Positions 33,817-42,118 of a stretch of 64,000 bases of DNA are shown here, piece by piece. Position numbers and translations under genes: made by a program. The DNA comes from Novosphingobium sp. PhB57 (GTDB lineage Bacteria > Pseudomonadota > Alphaproteobacteria > Sphingomonadales > Sphingomonadaceae): positions 496,001 through 560,000 of the forward strand of contig NZ_SMBO01000003.1 in NCBI RefSeq assembly GCF_004342985.1, written 5' to 3'. The number at the start of each line of letters is the position of its first letter. Positions within the stretch are counted from its first letter, which is position 1. Below the pieces are notes generated by a model. That model searched no databases, was not told the DNA's origin, and saw nothing but the letters and a program-made list of their open reading frames with translations.

Positions 33817-36531
33817 TCAGGAATGGAGGTCTTCGAACCAGTCCAACCGCTTCATGATCCACTTCTCCGCTTCCAGTACGGCGAAAAGCAGCACCCCGAG
33901 CAGGACGATGATCACGCCGTCGAACAGCGACACGGACCGCGTATCGAACACCTCGTGCATTACCGGCAGGTAGGTAAAGGCGAACTGCGCCAGCACCACC
34001 GCGCCGACCGACAGCAGCACGGACGGCGTTCCCAGCGCGCCGCGCAGGGTCAGCGACCGCATGTGCAAGTAGCGCACGTTGAAGAGGTAGAAGATTTCCC
34101 CCACCACCAGCATGTTGACCACCAGCGTGCGCGCCGTCTCGACATCCTCACCCCGGGCCAGGGCGCCAAAGAACACCAGCAGCATCAGGCCGGTGAACAG
34201 CAGGGAGACGAACACGATCCGCCACAGCAGGAACGGTGAGAGCAGGGAGGCGTCGGCCCGGCGCGGCGGGCGCTGCATCACTTCGGTTTCAGGCGGCTCG
34301 AAGGCAAGCACGAGGCCCAGCGTGATCGTGGTGACAAGGTTGATCCAGAGGATCTGCGTCGCCGTCATCGGCAGGGTGAAGCCGGCCAGGATCGCCAGCA
34401 CCATCAGCATGGCCTCGCCGCCGTTGGTCGGCAGGGTCCAGGCGATGACCTTGCGCAAATTGTCGTAGACCGTGCGCCCCTCGTTCACGGCCGCGACGAT
34501 GGAGGCGAAATTGTCGTCCAGCAGGACCATCTGCGACGCCTCGCGCGCGGCTTCGGTGCCGGTGAGGCCCATGGCGGTGCCGACATCGGCCTGCTTGAGC
34601 GACGGCGCATCGTTCACGCCGTCTCCGGTCATCGCCACGATGGCGCCCCGCGCCTGCAGCGCCCGCACGATGCGCAGCTTGTGCTCCGGGCTGGCCCGCG
34701 CGAAGACGCTGACGCCGCCCACCACCTCCATGAGTTCGGCGTCGCTCAGCCGCTCCAGTTCCGCGCCGGACATCGCCACCGGATCGTCCGCGAGATCGAG
34801 CTGGCGGGCAATGGCGCGCGCGGTCTCGACATGGTCTCCGGTGATCATCTTCACCGCGATGCCGGCGCTGCGGCACTCGGCGATGGCGCGGCGCGCCTCT
34901 TCACGCGGCGGATCGATGAAGCCCATGAGCCCGAGCATCGTCAGCCCCTGAAGATCCTCGAAGCGCAGCCGGTCCCGGGCGGTCGGCAACGTCAGCATGG
35001 CGAAGCCCAGCAAGCGCTCGCCTTGGGCCGCCGCGCGGGCGGCCAGCCGGTCCCATCGGGACGGATCGGCCTGCCCGCCCGCCAGAGCCAGCACAGCCTC
35101 GGGCGCGCCCTTGACGAAGACCACATGATCGCCGCCCGGCCCGCGGTGAAGCGTCGCCATGTAGCGATAGTCGGCATCGAAGGGGATCTCGTCCAGCCGG
35201 GGCCATTCGGCGGCCACCCGGGCAGGGGCCATCCCCGCTTTCATCCCCAGCGCGAGCAATGCGCCTTCCATCGGATCGCCCGCCACGCTCCACACGCCGG
35301 ACTCCTCGCGCAGGTTGGCATCGTTGCACAACATGCCGCAGCGGATGATCGCCGCCGCATCGCCGCCATCGACTTGCCCGCCAGCGGGGTCGTCCAGCGG
35401 ATCGGCCGCGATCATGCCCTGCGGCGCATAGCCGGAACCGGACACCTCCAGTGCACTGGAAGCGGTGAAGACGTGGCGCACGGTCATCTCGTTGCGCGTG
35501 AGTGTGCCGGTCTTGTCGGTGCAGATGACCGAGGTGGCGCCCAGCGTTTCCACGGCGGGCAACTTGCGGATCACTGCCTTGCGCGCGGCCATCCGCCGCA
35601 CGCCGATGGCCAGGGTGATGGTGATGACGGCAGGCAGACCTTCCGGAATGGCGCCGGCCGCCACCGCCACGATCGAGATCAGCGCATCGTCCCAGGCGAA
35701 GCCGCGCACCAGGACCGCGAAGATGAACAGCAGCACCGAAGCGCCCAGGATGGTGAAAGTAAGCTGATGCGAGAAGCGGTTGATCTGCCGGATCAGCGGC
35801 GTCACCAGCACCGGCACCGCCTGGAGCATGCCGCTGATACGCCCGATCTCGGTCGCGCTGCCCGTGTCGACGACCAGGCCAGTGGCCTGCCCCTTGGCCA
35901 CCAGCGTACCGGAAAAGGCCATCGAGGCGCGGTCGCCCAGCGGCGCGTCGACGGGAACGGCCCCTTCCCCTTTTTCCGCCGCGACGGATTCGCCGGTGAG
36001 CGCGGCTTCCTCGATGGCGAGACCTCGCGCCTTGAGCAGGCGCAAGTCGGCAGGGACGCGGTCTCCCGGCTCCAGCAGCACGATGTCTCCCGGCACGAGA
36101 TCCGCCACATCGACCGAGGTTCGCTCTCCCCCTCGCAGCACGACGGCGTGGGGAGAGAGCAACGCGCGCATGCCGTTCAGCGATTCCTCCGCCCGGCCCT
36201 CCTGCACGAAGCCGACGATGGCATTGACCACCACCACCAGCATGATGACCGATGCGTCCACCGGATGCCCCAGCAGGAACGCCGCCAGCCCTGCCGCGAT
36301 CAGGAAATAGATCAGAGGATTGTGAAACTGCATGAGGAAGCGCCGCAAGGGATGCACGCGCGCGGTTTCGGGGAGGCTATTGGGTCCATATTGCCGCAGA
36401 CGCGCTGCCGCCTGCTCGTGCGACAGACCCTCTGGCGCGGCGCCGAGTTCGTCCAGCACTTGCCGGCCGTCCAGGGCGTACCACGGGGCCTCGGCCACAG
36501 GGCTTGAGGGATTGGCGACGGACCGGTTCAT
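33817..36531 (-). CDS. P-type cation-transporting ATPase (P2, Ca2+/Na+/K+ type)
   Basis: Inner-membrane cation pump of 904 aa. An N-terminal cation-ATPase domain (VLDELGAAPEGLSHEQAAARLRQYGPN) precedes the actuator domain with ALTGESV, the M4 motif AIPEGLPAV, the phosphorylation site DKTGTLT (Asp339), the nucleotide-binding domain with FVKGAPE, the hinge MTGDGVNDAPSLKQADVG, and C-terminal helices of the cation-ATPase-C type. The IPEGLP motif and soft-metal-free N-terminus point to the P2 group rather than heavy-metal P1B. ATG 36531 follows AAAAGGGGACAGC. The exported ion cannot be settled from motifs alone. Confidence 0.93.
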   Translation of the reverse strand: MNRSVANPSSPVAEAPWYALDGRQVLDELGAAPEGLSHEQAAARLRQYGPNSLPETARVHPLRRFLMQFHNPLIYFLIAAGLAAFLLGHPVDASVIMLVVVVNAIVGFVQEGRAEESLNGMRALLSPHAVVLRGGERTSVDVADLVPGDIVLLEPGDRVPADLRLLKARGLAIEEAALTGESVAAEKGEGAVPVDAPLGDRASMAFSGTLVAKGQATGLVVDTGSATEIGRISGMLQAVPVLVTPLIRQINRFSHQLTFTILGASVLLFIFAVLVRGFAWDDALISIVAVAAGAIPEGLPAVITITLAIGVRRMAARKAVIRKLPAVETLGATSVICTDKTGTLTRNEMTVRHVFTASSALEVSGSGYAPQGMIAADPLDDPAGGQVDGGDAAAIIRCGMLCNDANLREESGVWSVAGDPMEGALLALGMKAGMAPARVAAEWPRLDEIPFDADYRYMATLHRGPGGDHVVFVKGAPEAVLALAGGQADPSRWDRLAARAAAQGERLLGFAMLTLPTARDRLRFEDLQGLTMLGLMGFIDPPREEARRAIAECRSAGIAVKMITGDHVETARAIARQLDLADDPVAMSGAELERLSDAELMEVVGGVSVFARASPEHKLRIVRALQARGAIVAMTGDGVNDAPSLKQADVGTAMGLTGTEAAREASQMVLLDDNFASIVAAVNEGRTVYDNLRKVIAWTLPTNGGEAMLMVLAILAGFTLPMTATQILWINLVTTITLGLVLAFEPPETEVMQRPPRRADASLLSPFLLWRIVFVSLLFTGLMLLVFFGALARGEDVETARTLVVNMLVVGEIFYLFNVRYLHMRSLTLRGALGTPSVLLSVGAVVLAQFAFTYLPVMHEVFDTRSVSLFDGVIIVLLGVLLFAVLEAEKWIMKRLDWFEDLHS

Positions 36532-36919
36532 GCTGTCCCCTTTTCGAAACCCTGGCGATCCTGTCGCTGGCTGCCGCGATCAAGGTGCTGACAAGGTAAT
36601 AGGAATGGCAGTCCGTAAAACAGACCGAGATTACATGAAGATGATGCGGGACAATCTTGCATTGCACAATCACCGAAGCGCAAGGTGATAATTGCAATAA
36701 TCCGATCGAAACGCAGCCAATGGAATGGAACGAGCAGTTCTCGATGCTGCGCGGCAGCGACCGGATTACGCATTCCAGTGAAGCGACAACCTGCAGGAAT
36801 GAGGAGATACTGGCCGCGATTCCAGCCGAACTCCCGGTGAGGTTCGGTTTGGAACGCAGCGGTCCGCGCGTTCATCCGCGATTGCAGGCACCGGAAGGGT
36901 CGCCGCGCGTTCAGCATCC
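36532..36919. other. Intergenic region with long imperfect inverted repeat
   Basis: About 390 bases between the divergent P-type ATPase and UvrB/C-motif genes. An open frame at 36657-36923 (plus) has no family resemblance or ribosome site and is not called. The notable element is the inverted repeat at 36661-36698; AT content is higher than in the flanks around 36600-36720, fitting a promoter region. Confidence 0.5.
36661..36698. repeat. Imperfect inverted repeat in ATPase upstream region
   Basis: ATTGCA-CAA-TCACC and GGTGA-TAAT-TGCAAT face each other around a 9-base spacer. The right end contains the small palindrome ATTGCAAT. It could be an operator or an mRNA hairpin ahead of the ATPase on the minus strand. 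Confidence 0.4.
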
Positions 36920-37210
36920 ATGACCGAGACGATCGAAAACCTGCAGCGCAAGATGGAGGAAGCGGCCAGCGCCCTGGACTTCGAGGAAGCGAAGCGCTGC
37001 CGGGACAAGATCAGCCTCCTGCGCGGCGGCGCCGGCGCGGAAGAGGTCGAGCGCGCCGATCTGTCGGGATTGCAACGCCAGCGCCCCGGCGCGATGGGGC
37101 TCGGAACCAACCAGCAACGCAGCACGCCGCCCGCCGGCTGGAAACCGCCGCCCCGGCCCGATCCGATGACGTCCGGCCGCACTCCACGCGGCAAACCGCG
37201 GGGGAAATGA
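36920..37210 (+). CDS. UvrB/UvrC-motif small protein
   Basis: A 96-aa protein whose first half is a UvrB/UvrC motif coiled coil (IENLQRKMEEAASALDFEEAKRCRDKISLLRGG). Its second half is Pro/Arg/Gly-rich and likely disordered. The motif mediates UvrB-UvrC contacts in excision repair and also occurs in McsA and Clp-type proteins, so a protein-protein adaptor role is likely, partner unknown. The stop overlaps the ATG of the DUF3253 gene (37207-37210), making a coupled pair. No good ribosome site is visible. Confidence 0.72.
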   Translation: MTETIENLQRKMEEAASALDFEEAKRCRDKISLLRGGAGAEEVERADLSGLQRQRPGAMGLGTNQQRSTPPAGWKPPPRPDPMTSGRTPRGKPRGK

Positions 37211-37452
37211 TGGGCGACGCGCGCGCGGCGGCTCTGGCCTTGCTCGCATCCCGCGAACCGGGGGCCACGGTATGCCCAAGCGAAGTCGCCCGCGCGATAG
37301 CACCCGGCGACACCTGGCGGGAGGCCATGCCCGAGGTCCATGCCGCCGTCGATTGCCTGCTGCTGGAGGGACGCGTGGGATTAAGCTGGAAAGGCCGTCC
37401 GTTATCGGCCCGGACCGGCCCCTATCGCATCCGCCGCCTGCCTCCGAACTGA
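37207..37452 (+). CDS. DUF3253 winged-helix-like protein
   Basis: An 81-aa protein matching DUF3253: AALALLASREPGATVCPSEVARAIAPGDTWREAMPEVHAAVDCLLLEGRVGLSWKGRPLSARTGPYRIRRL. The pattern suggests a compact winged helix. Its function is unknown. It is translationally coupled to the UvrB/C-motif gene, with tandem ATGs at 37207 and 37210. Confidence 0.8.
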   Translation: MMGDARAAALALLASREPGATVCPSEVARAIAPGDTWREAMPEVHAAVDCLLLEGRVGLSWKGRPLSARTGPYRIRRLPPN

Positions 37453-37528
37453 ACCGGATCGTGCCCCATAGGCCGGTTCATAGGAACGAAAAGGTCCGCC
37501 GCCCGAGGCGCCCCGCCGGTCCAGCACC

Positions 37529-39862
37529 CTAAAGCAGTTTGTCCAGCGTCAGCGGCAGGTCCCGCACGCGCTTGCCGGTGGCGTTGTAGACAGCATTCGC
37601 CACTGCCGCCGCCGTGCCGGTGATCCCGATCTCGCCGATGCCCCGAGCGCCCATCGGCGCATGGGGGTCCGGAATGTCGGTCCAGATCACGTCGATCTCG
37701 GGCACGTCCATGTGCACGGGCACATGATACTCGGAGAGGCTGGGGTTCATCACCCGGCCCTTGCGCTCATCGAACTGCGCTTCTTCCATCAGGGCCAGCC
37801 CCAGCCCCATGATGATGCCGCCGCGGAACTGGCTGGTGGCCGTCTTCGGATTGAGGATGCGCCCACAATCGAACGAGCCCAGGAACCGGCTGACGCGCGG
37901 CTCGCCGGTGACCGTGTTGACGCGAACCTCGCAGAACATCGCCGCGTGGCTGTGCATCGACCAGTGCATGGTCTCCAGCGGCGGCGGCCCTTCGGCCTCC
38001 ACGCTTACCGACGGCTGCTGCGCGCGTGACAGGATCGAGGCATAGCTCTCGTGCCGCGCGGTCTCATCGGCCTTGCACAGCCCCTGGTCGCGGCTGATCA
38101 CGTCATCCGGCTTGAGACCGGCGAGGGGGGAATCATTGCCCGCCAGCTTGAGCAGTTGCTTCACGAGTTCGCGATGAGCGGCGCCCACGGAGGCGCCGAT
38201 AGCGGCTGTCTGCTGCGATCCGCCCGCCAGCACCACGCCCGGCAGAGTGGAATCGCCATAGTTGAAGCGCACGGCCTCGATAGGCAGGCCCAGCCTTTCG
38301 GCGGCGACCTGGGTCTGCGCCGTGGCGGTACCCATGCCCATCTCGTGCGCGGCGATATCGACCACCGCCTGCCCATCCTGCATCAGGGTGATCCGGGCCG
38401 CGCCGCCGCCCATGCGGTAATAGGGGTAAGTCCCGGTGGCGCAGCCCATGCCGACCAGCCACTCTCCCTCGCGGCGCAGGCCGGGGCGCGGGTCGCGGCG
38501 ATCCCAGCCGAAGCGCGCCGCGCCCGTGCGCCAGGCCTCGACGATATGGCGCGAGGAGAACGGCAGGCCGGAACTCGGGTCTTTTTCGGGCTCGTTGCGG
38601 ATGCGCAGTTCCACAGGATCGATGTTCAGCGCCTCGGCCAGTTCGTCCATGGCGCTCTCCAGGGCGAACGTTCCCACCGACTCCCCGGGCGCTCGCATGA
38701 AGGTGTTGGCGAGCATGTCGAGTTCCACCACCTGCACGTCCAGCTTGAGCGTCTCGGAAGCATAGGCGCTGCGGGTGGGCAGGATGAAGGGTTCCGGCAT
38801 GGCGTTGCTGGCGGTTTTGACGGTCACGCCGGTATGGACAAGCGCCTTCAGGTGACCCTCGCGATCCGCGCCGAGCGCCACCCGTTGCTCCGTAGGCGAG
38901 CGCCCGCCCACCACCCGGTAGACACCCTCGCGCGAGAGGACGAGGCGCACCGGACGACTGCACAGCTTCGCGGCGAGCGCGGCCAGCACCTGGTGCTGCC
39001 AGAGACACTTGCCCCCGAAGCCGCCGCCCACGAAAGGCGAGGTGACGATGACCTTGTCCTCCGGCATGTCGAACATCTGGCCGATGGACCAGGCGGTATG
39101 GGCGACCAGCTGCGAAGCGTCATGAATACGCAGCACATCGCCCTGCCAGGCCACGGTCACCCCGTGCAGTTCGATGGCATTGTGGTTGTGGCGCGGCGTC
39201 GTGTAAAGCGCGTCCACTTTCACTTCGGCCGCGGCAAGCGCCGCTTCGGCATCGCCGCGCTCGTCATGAAGCGGTTGGCCCATGAACAGGGCCGGCTTGG
39301 TGCCTTGTTCGCGCGCCTCGTCCAGCGAGGTCAGGGCCGGAGCCGCCTCGAAGGTCACGCGGACCAGCGATGCGGCGTGGTCGGCCTGCTCCTGCGTTTC
39401 CGCCAGCACGACGGCGACCGGCTCGCCGTTCCAGTTGACCTCGCTTTCCTGCATGATCGGCAGATTGTCGCCATTGGCGGCCTTCGGCGCCGACATGAAG
39501 ACAGGGGGCGGAGCAAGGCGCGGGGCATTGCGGTGGTCCATCACTGCCACCACGCCGGGCGCCGTCTCTGCGTGGGAAGTGTCCATCGCCGCAATACGCC
39601 CCTTGGCGATCGTGCTGAACACCAGTGAGGCGTAGACCATGTCCTCCAGCGGGAACTCCGCCGCGAACGTGGCCCGACCGGCCACCTTGAGGGGACCGTC
39701 GATACGCGACAGCGGCTTGCCGATATGGCCGTAACGCTCGCGGATCAGAGGATCGGGCTCGCCTCCGGGGATCCAGCTGTCCGGCGCGAGGGCGACCGCT
39801 TTCGCCATGACGCCCTGAACCGCGCCCTGCAGCGCCTGCTTGGCGTCGCTCGCGATGCTCAT
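37529..39862 (-). CDS. Molybdenum-cofactor subunit of aldehyde/xanthine oxidoreductase (PaoC type)
   Basis: Catalytic subunit, 777 aa, of a three-subunit molybdenum hydroxylase. The N-terminal aldehyde-oxidase a/b hammerhead is recognisable (IGKPLSRIDGPLKVAGRATFAAEFPLEDMVYA). The Mo domain follows with FVGGGFGGKCLWQHQ, RAPGESVGTFALESAMDELAE, ATAQTQVAAERLGLP and the C-terminal PMGARGIGEIGITGTAAAVANAVYNATGKRVRDLPLT, whose GE is the catalytic base region. ATG 39862 has AGGAGAGATCGC upstream and overlaps the FAD subunit stop (ATGA). Operon order FeS-FAD-Mo matches PaoABC/YagTSR, which oxidise aromatic aldehydes. Confidence 0.94.
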   Translation of the reverse strand: MSIASDAKQALQGAVQGVMAKAVALAPDSWIPGGEPDPLIRERYGHIGKPLSRIDGPLKVAGRATFAAEFPLEDMVYASLVFSTIAKGRIAAMDTSHAETAPGVVAVMDHRNAPRLAPPPVFMSAPKAANGDNLPIMQESEVNWNGEPVAVVLAETQEQADHAASLVRVTFEAAPALTSLDEAREQGTKPALFMGQPLHDERGDAEAALAAAEVKVDALYTTPRHNHNAIELHGVTVAWQGDVLRIHDASQLVAHTAWSIGQMFDMPEDKVIVTSPFVGGGFGGKCLWQHQVLAALAAKLCSRPVRLVLSREGVYRVVGGRSPTEQRVALGADREGHLKALVHTGVTVKTASNAMPEPFILPTRSAYASETLKLDVQVVELDMLANTFMRAPGESVGTFALESAMDELAEALNIDPVELRIRNEPEKDPSSGLPFSSRHIVEAWRTGAARFGWDRRDPRPGLRREGEWLVGMGCATGTYPYYRMGGGAARITLMQDGQAVVDIAAHEMGMGTATAQTQVAAERLGLPIEAVRFNYGDSTLPGVVLAGGSQQTAAIGASVGAAHRELVKQLLKLAGNDSPLAGLKPDDVISRDQGLCKADETARHESYASILSRAQQPSVSVEAEGPPPLETMHWSMHSHAAMFCEVRVNTVTGEPRVSRFLGSFDCGRILNPKTATSQFRGGIIMGLGLALMEEAQFDERKGRVMNPSLSEYHVPVHMDVPEIDVIWTDIPDPHAPMGARGIGEIGITGTAAAVANAVYNATGKRVRDLPLTLDKLL

Positions 39863-40845
39863 GCGATCTCTCCTGAAAGGTCTTCGAGCACGGCGACGAG
39901 CGTGCGCCGTGCCAGATCGATCTTGAAGCCATTGCCCGAAAGCGCCTGCGCCGAAGCCAGTTCCGCCTCGGCAGCGGCGGCGAAACTGGTGGCCGACAGC
40001 GGACCACCGCGCAGCAGCGCCTCGGCTCGCTCGGCCCGCCACGGTTTGTGCGCCACGCCGCCCAGTGCGATGCGCACGTCGCGCACTTGCCCGCCCTCGA
40101 CATCGAGCGCCGCCGCCACCGAAACCAGCGCGAAGGCATAGCTCGAACGGTCCCGCACCTTGCGGTAAGTGGAGCGCGCGGCGAATGGCATCGGCGGTAT
40201 CTCGACTGCGGTGATGAGTTCGCCCGGCTGGAGCATGGTATCGACATCCGGCAATTCTCCCGGGAGACGGTGCAAAGCCGTGAAGGCAAGGCGCCGTTCG
40301 CCGCCGTTTCCGCGCAGATGGACCACGGCGTCGAGCGCCGCCAGTGCGACGCACATGTCGGAAGGGTGGACGGCGACGCAAGCGGACGAGGCGCCCAGAA
40401 TGGCGTGATTGCGGTTGAAGCCGCCCACCGCGTCGCAGCCTTCTCCCGGATGGCGCTTGTTGCAGCGCGATCCGGCCTCGTCGTAGAAATAGGAACAGCG
40501 GGTGCGCTGCAGGATGTTGCCCCCGACAGTCGCCATGTTGCGGATCTGCCCGCTCGCGCCGGCCAGGATGGCGCGCGCCAGCATCGGATAACGCAGACGG
40601 ACCGCCCGGTGCTCGGCCAGCGCCGTGTTACGCACGGCAGCACCGATCCGCAGCCCGCCACCGGGTAGCTCGTCGATCCCACCCGGCAGCCCGGTCACGT
40701 CGACGAGGCTTTCGGGCGTCTCGATGTTCTCGCGCATCAGGTCGACGAGGTTGGTGCCGCCGCCCAGATACCGGGCACCCGCCGCGCCGCCCTTGAGAAC
40801 CGCCGACGCCGCATCGGTGGCCCGCATATACCTGAACGGGGTCAT
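39859..40845 (-). CDS. FAD/[4Fe-4S] subunit of aldehyde oxidoreductase (PaoB type)
   Basis: Medium subunit, 328 aa, relaying electrons from the Mo site to FAD. The FAD-binding domain reads ARYLGGGTNLVDLMRENIE and MATVGGNILQRTRCSYFYD. The insertion CSYFYDEAGSRCNKRHPGEGC supplies extra Cys residues that in E. coli PaoB ligate a [4Fe-4S] cluster absent from ordinary xanthine dehydrogenases, which supports the PaoABC type. A CO-dehydrogenase flavoprotein C-terminal domain follows. ATG 40845 overlaps the FeS-subunit stop by ATGA. Confidence 0.93.
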   Translation of the reverse strand: MTPFRYMRATDAASAVLKGGAAGARYLGGGTNLVDLMRENIETPESLVDVTGLPGGIDELPGGGLRIGAAVRNTALAEHRAVRLRYPMLARAILAGASGQIRNMATVGGNILQRTRCSYFYDEAGSRCNKRHPGEGCDAVGGFNRNHAILGASSACVAVHPSDMCVALAALDAVVHLRGNGGERRLAFTALHRLPGELPDVDTMLQPGELITAVEIPPMPFAARSTYRKVRDRSSYAFALVSVAAALDVEGGQVRDVRIALGGVAHKPWRAERAEALLRGGPLSATSFAAAAEAELASAQALSGNGFKIDLARRTLVAVLEDLSGEIA

Positions 40846-41363
40846 TCCGCAGCCTCCGCCAAGGTTTCCGCCCCGTAAGTCTCGGCGATGGCCTCGACGA
40901 TGCCGTTGTAGGCGCCGCAGCGGCACAAGTTGCCGCTCATGCGCTCGCGCAGTTCCTCGTGGCTCAGCAGGATGTCCTCGCCCCCCAGATCGACCGTGAC
41001 ATGGCTTGGTACGCCGCGCGCGATCTCGGCAGCCATGCCCACGGCGGAGCATATCTGGCCGGGCGTGCAGTAGCCGCACTGAAAGCCGTCATGTTCCACG
41101 AAGGCCTGCTGCAGGGGGTGCAACCGGCCGGGCTGGCCCAGCCCCTCGATCGTCGTGATCGAGCGCCCCTCATACTGCACGGCCAGAGAGAGGCACGAGA
41201 GTATCCGCTCCCCGTCGGCCAGCACGGTGCAGGCTCCGCAGGCACCCTGGTCGCAGCCTTTCTTGGTGCCGGAAAGCCCGCAAGTCTCGCGCAGGAAGTC
41301 CAGCAGCGATACCCGCGCATCGTGCGGAGCGTCCAGGGCAGCGCCGTTTACAACTATCGTCAT
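40842..41363 (-). CDS. [2Fe-2S] subunit of aldehyde oxidoreductase (PaoA type)
   Basis: Small subunit, 173 aa, with the plant-type ferredoxin cluster (GCDQGACGACTVLADGERILSC) and the second four-helix cluster (CGYCTPGQ ... CRCGAYNG). It passes electrons between Mo and FAD subunits. E. coli PaoA has a long Tat leader that exports the complex; this protein begins directly with the ferredoxin strand (MTIVVNGAALD), so the enzyme is probably cytoplasmic. I use ATG 41363 after GAGAGGCCG; an ATG at 41390 adds nine residues. First gene of the three-gene operon. Confidence 0.93.
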   Translation of the reverse strand: MTIVVNGAALDAPHDARVSLLDFLRETCGLSGTKKGCDQGACGACTVLADGERILSCLSLAVQYEGRSITTIEGLGQPGRLHPLQQAFVEHDGFQCGYCTPGQICSAVGMAAEIARGVPSHVTVDLGGEDILLSHEELRERMSGNLCRCGAYNGIVEAIAETYGAETLAEAAE

Positions 41364-41638
41364 GGTGATCGGCCTCTCGAGGGGCAGCATTTTTGAGGCG
41401 CGGGAAGACCGCGCTCTCAGATCAACTCGATCCCGGTCGATTGGTGCCCGCCGCCAAGCGCATGACGTGAGGAAAACCGCGAAAAACAGCCGGGCCGCAT
41501 CCGGGGCGAGACCAATGCGGCGTTTTGCGCGGCAGACCGCCGCAAATGGTCCGGCACCAATGCGGAGCCGCCGAGTTGTTCCTTCGGCACGACCGGCCGG
41601 GACGGCGGGTTTGCAGGGCCGGAGGAGCGCTCGGGATC

Positions 41639-42052
41639 ATGAAGAAAACCTATCATGGCAGCTGCCACTGCAAGGCGGTCACTTTCGAAGCGGACATCGA
41701 TCTCGACCTGGGGACGGGCAAGTGCAACTGCACGTTTTGCTGGAAACAGCGCATGTGGAACGCCGGCCATCTCGCCCCCGGCGATTTCCGCCTGCTGAGC
41801 GGAGACGGGAAACTGGCGGACTACGGCAAGTCGGGCGACTGGGGCGAAGGTCATCACCGCTTCTGCTCGGTCTGCGGGATCGCGACCCACGGTCACGGCC
41901 ATATCGAGGCGATGGGCGGAGACTTCGTCACCGTGCATCTTGCCGCGCTGGACGATCTGCCGGTCGGGGACCTGGTCTCCGCCCCCCTGGTCTACATGGA
42001 CGGCCTGCATGACGACTGGCAGCATCCCCCTGCCGAAACCCGGCATCTCTGA
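41639..42052 (+). CDS. GFA-family zinc-binding protein
   Basis: A 137-aa protein of the glutathione-dependent formaldehyde-activating (GFA/CENP-V) fold. Zinc ligands appear as GSCHCKAVTF, CNCTFCWKQR and FCSVCG. Few members have proven formaldehyde activity; the fold is used for diverse glutathione-adduct and demethylation chemistry, so only the fold is asserted. ATG 41639 follows GGAGGAGCGC. It lies 67 bases ahead of the MFS pump and may share its transcript. Confidence 0.9.
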   Translation: MKKTYHGSCHCKAVTFEADIDLDLGTGKCNCTFCWKQRMWNAGHLAPGDFRLLSGDGKLADYGKSGDWGEGHHRFCSVCGIATHGHGHIEAMGGDFVTVHLAALDDLPVGDLVSAPLVYMDGLHDDWQHPPAETRHL

Positions 42053-42118
42053 CGGACATGGCAGCCTTGCCCCGCCCGCCCTGCCGCCCTCGCCCTTGCT
42101 GAATTTGCCCGAGGCATC

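Noticed and set aside
36657..36923. An 88-codon plus-strand frame in the ATPase/UvrB-motif intergenic gap
   Set aside because: No ribosome site or recognisable domain, overlaps the inverted repeat and the start of the UvrB/C-motif gene. Kept as intergenic.
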